This document shows positions 18,499 to 20,876 of a DNA stretch of 20,876 nucleotides, piece by piece. The translations under genes and the position numbers were made by a program. The DNA is from Podochytrium sp. JEL0797 (lineage: Eukaryota; Chytridiomycota; Chytridiomycetes; Chytridiales; Chytriomycetaceae), in contig JADGJG010000405.1 of NCBI GenBank assembly GCA_027596195.1, positions 1 through 20,876 on the forward strand, in the 5' to 3' direction. Below the pieces are notes generated by a model. The model saw only the letters and a list, made by a program, of their open reading frames with translations, searched no databases and was not told where the DNA came from. Position 1 is the first letter of the stretch. Each line of letters begins with the position of its first letter.

Positions 18499-20642
18499 AT
18501 GAGCACGCGCAAGAACCTCGAGCTCCCCGGGACATCACCCGCCCCCGCACGGTCTATTGGCGGTGCCTCGACCAAGAGCAAGGCATCGTTCTTTTCGTTC
18601 CGGTCGCACCGCAGCGTTGCGTCCGTGGTCTCAGACAACGGGCTGTCGATCGGCGAGCGCTTCTTCTTCAAGACGGCGCCGAGCAAACAACAGGTCCTGA
18701 TGAGCATCTTCCTGCGCGTGCGGATGCCACCACAGACGACCACTCTTTCGCCGCAGCGCATCGTGGACCTGGTCAAAGTGGCCCAGGCGAAGCACTACCG
18801 TCTCTCTGCCTATGTCGACCACCAGTCGCTGGGCGCCCTTCCCTTGGCAGACAATGCCGCGATGCTGCCACTCAACTACCGGTAACTACCTCGTGTTGGT
18901 ACTTACGTAAACCTTACCGATGATGTGATTCTCTCGCCAGGTTTATCGAACGCACCGACAACAACTGGATGGATGTGTATTCCGACGAAATCAACTCAAA
19001 CTTTGACACCGACGACGTGTCGCGCTCGCTGTGGCGCACGGCAATCATTGCCCCAAAGGAGTGGATGCCTGAGCCAGGTTCCGATTTGGACAAATTGGTA
19101 TGATCTCTAGTGGATTTTTTTATTAGAAAACGATGCTGATCGAAAACATCACTAGCAAACACCCCTCACTCCAGCCCACCAAATCCAAAAGGAATACCCC
19201 ATCCTCTACAACCGCGCTGACTCGAACCAACTTGGCCTCACTCCCGCATCTCCCGTTCCCGACAGCCAGTACTTTGAAATCATTTTCACGTTCCATCACT
19301 GCCTCGGCGATGGGCTGTCTATGCTCGCGTTTGCGCGTTCGTTTATGGAGTGTGCTGACGCGGAACACTTCAACGCGGACAATTTGAAGCTCGAACTGAT
19401 TCAAGTGAACAAGGAGCCTCCGCCCGTATTGGACAACATGTTCCACCCCAATGTGTTTGAAGTGCTTCCCAGTGAGTTTGATTTGCACCCTTTTTTTTGA
19501 TTGATTCGATACTCAAAAAACACTCTAGCCGCCGCCGGAATGGCCATCAAAACATTTGGCAAAAAGAAAAAGAAGCTCGGCCACACCCTCGAATCCACTG
19601 CCGACCTCCCAGGAATCACTCACCTCCCACCCACTCCCTCCCCAGACTCCCCGTCCCCCGCCTCGTCCCCTGAACCCACCGACCCAGACCACCCCATCGC
19701 CAACATCCCACGCACCCCGTCCCCGAACCCCATCAGCCTTCTCGCGCACACGCACACCCGGGGCCACACGAACGTGCGGCACATGTGGTTCAGTAGCGAG
19801 TTTACGACGCTGCTGCGTAAACGGAGCAAGACTGAGAAGACGACCATTGCGGCCGTGTTGGTGGTGGCTGCGCTGGCGGCATGTCGCGGCGTGTTTGAGC
19901 ATGAAGCCAAGCGCGATGGGAAGGATGCCAAAAAGAGCGTGCCGAATAGTCAAGGATGGGTGGTCACCAACTCGATTCGTCACATTTTGCCCCAGAGTCG
20001 GTTGTTGCAGGGTGGAGATCGTGAGACGGATGAAGGTTTGAAAATGTTTGGCGGGTATGCAGGTAAAAAAACCCCGAACCCCCCTTCTTCTTATCTGCAT
20101 TTTCTTCTCAAACTCAACATATTGCATTCCCGAAAGGCTCCGTCTCCAACAACAACCTCAAACTCACCAACGACTCCCACATCTGGGACCGCTGCCGCAT
20201 CGTCAAACGCGGCATCTCCACCTCCTTCCGCGCCTCCATCCAACGCATGAAAGTCGCCAACTACGCGTACCGCCACCCCAAACTCTGGGAAGCCATGGAA
20301 AAACGTGTCGACCTTGCCAAACTTTCCCGCAGCTTCAGCGTCGAAGTCGCGAACCTCGGTGCCTGGGAGTACCCCTGTGCTCCACCCGATGCTCCCGACT
20401 CGGACACACGCGCCCGCGTGGATTACTTTGGTGGGGCTTTAAACAGCAGCTTCGAAGGAGCCCGAGGGTTGTTTAGTTGTGGGATTATTACGTTGGGTGG
20501 GAATATGAGTGTGTTTGTGAGTTATGATGTGAGGAGTGTGAAGGTGGATGAGGCGGAGGTGTTTTTTGGGGCGTTTGGGAAGTGTTTGGAGAGGATGAGT
20601 GTGTCGAAGGCGGGGGCGACTGTTGGGGAGATGTTGGCTTGA
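18499..20642 (+). CDS. Alcohol acetyltransferase / condensation-domain-like acyltransferase
   Basis: Five exons, 18499-18881, 18941-19097, 19156-19471, 19529-20062 and 20137-20642, join in frame to 631 aa. Residues 227-233 read HHCLGDG, the HHxxxDG catalytic motif of the BAHD/condensation/alcohol-acetyltransferase superfamily, within a typical ILYNRAD...YFEIIFTFHHCLGDGLSM context. The C-terminal half has FSVEVANLGAW and a GLFSCGIITLGGNMSVFVSYD block, as in fungal AATase-like proteins (compare yeast Atf1). It probably moves an acyl group from acyl-CoA to an alcohol or amine, but the substrate is unknown. A Ser/Arg-rich N-terminal tail (1-45) and a Lys- and Pro-rich insert encoded at 19559-19740 look disordered. 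Start: ATG 18499, because the codon ten triplets upstream is not ATG. The last intron has a weak acceptor (CGAAAG), the least certain join. Confidence 0.85.
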
Positions 20643-20876
20643 AAAAAATGTGGAGCTAAAATCTAGAAAAATAAAAGGAACAAAAGGATGCGACGAATTG
20701 TGTTTTTATTTGCGTTGGATCAGTTATTAACCGATCGAAAGATTGTGGGTGCTTTGGGAGCGGGGGGGGGGGGGGGGGCTATAACCCGGTGGCGCCGCCG
20801 CCGTCCGCCCTTTCCATCGCCCCACAACCGCTTTGAAGCCATCGACGAGCGCGTACGGCTTACCCGGATTGTAGGA
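20643..20876. other. Downstream region with 17-G homopolymer
   Basis: After the acyltransferase stop there is an AT-rich 3' stretch, then a run of 17 G (20762-20778). On the minus strand a frame is open from the window edge to a TAA at 20727-20729 (YALVDGFKAVVGRWKGR, then a proline run coded by the C tract). It could be the 3' end of a gene running in from the right, but the plus strand is open too, so the coding strand cannot be settled. The homopolymer is prone to length errors that would shift the frame. Confidence 0.3.

Noticed and set aside
18520..18640. Resemblance of the acyltransferase N-terminal Ser/Arg tail (RSVASV) to the RSVASL segment of the unknown protein at 6628
   Set aside because: Short and low-complexity; probably compositional rather than homologous.
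1..20876. tRNA, rRNA or CRISPR features
   Set aside because: No cloverleaf with a proper B box, no rRNA-like block and no regularly spaced identical repeats with unique spacers were seen.

Overview
The window looks like nuclear DNA of a fungus. Genes are cut by many short GT-AG introns (about 45-290 nt), branch motifs such as TACTAAC and TACTGAC lie before acceptors, intergenic gaps are short, and the best-recognised proteins (gamma-COP, GMP synthase, ATP synthase subunit f) read like fungal homologues. I infer an early-diverging (chytrid-like) fungus, but the lineage is a weak inference. Exon joins below were built by hand from splice motifs, reading frame and family conservation.

Left part (1-6243): a small histidine-rich secreted protein (minus), about 1 kb with no convincing gene, then two small mitochondrial membrane protein genes on the minus strand: an unrecognised 107-aa protein and ATP synthase subunit f (ATP17). 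ATP17 is divergent from a complete nine-exon gene for the COPI coat gamma subunit (SEC21/COPG), with only 108 bp between the start codons.

Middle part (6244-15108), the accessory-looking region: an unknown Ser-rich protein (6628-7203); an orphan open frame on the minus strand (7498-7950); a tandem pair of paralogous proteins with five invariant cysteines and a GPI-like hydrophobic tail but no visible signal peptide (8274-9362 and 9933-10565), the first carrying a long Gly/Ser repeat; a complete Mutator-like (MULE) transposon (10685-14323) with near-identical 35-bp terminal inverted repeats and a six-exon transposase that reads through without a break; and, just beyond the transposon, a second unknown protein (14602-15108) that is a paralogue of the one at 6628. 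Two novel paralogous families therefore surround the transposon.

Right part (15109-20876): GMP synthase (GUA1, minus, eight exons), a divergent intergenic region holding imperfect direct repeats, and a five-exon acyltransferase gene of the alcohol-acetyltransferase/condensation-domain type with an HHxxxDG motif. The window ends in a 17-G homopolymer and a short open frame that may be the end of another gene.

The housekeeping genes serve unrelated pathways (respiration, vesicle traffic, purine synthesis). No operon-like or defence system is visible. The most novel content is the two uncharacterised paralogous families around the transposon.
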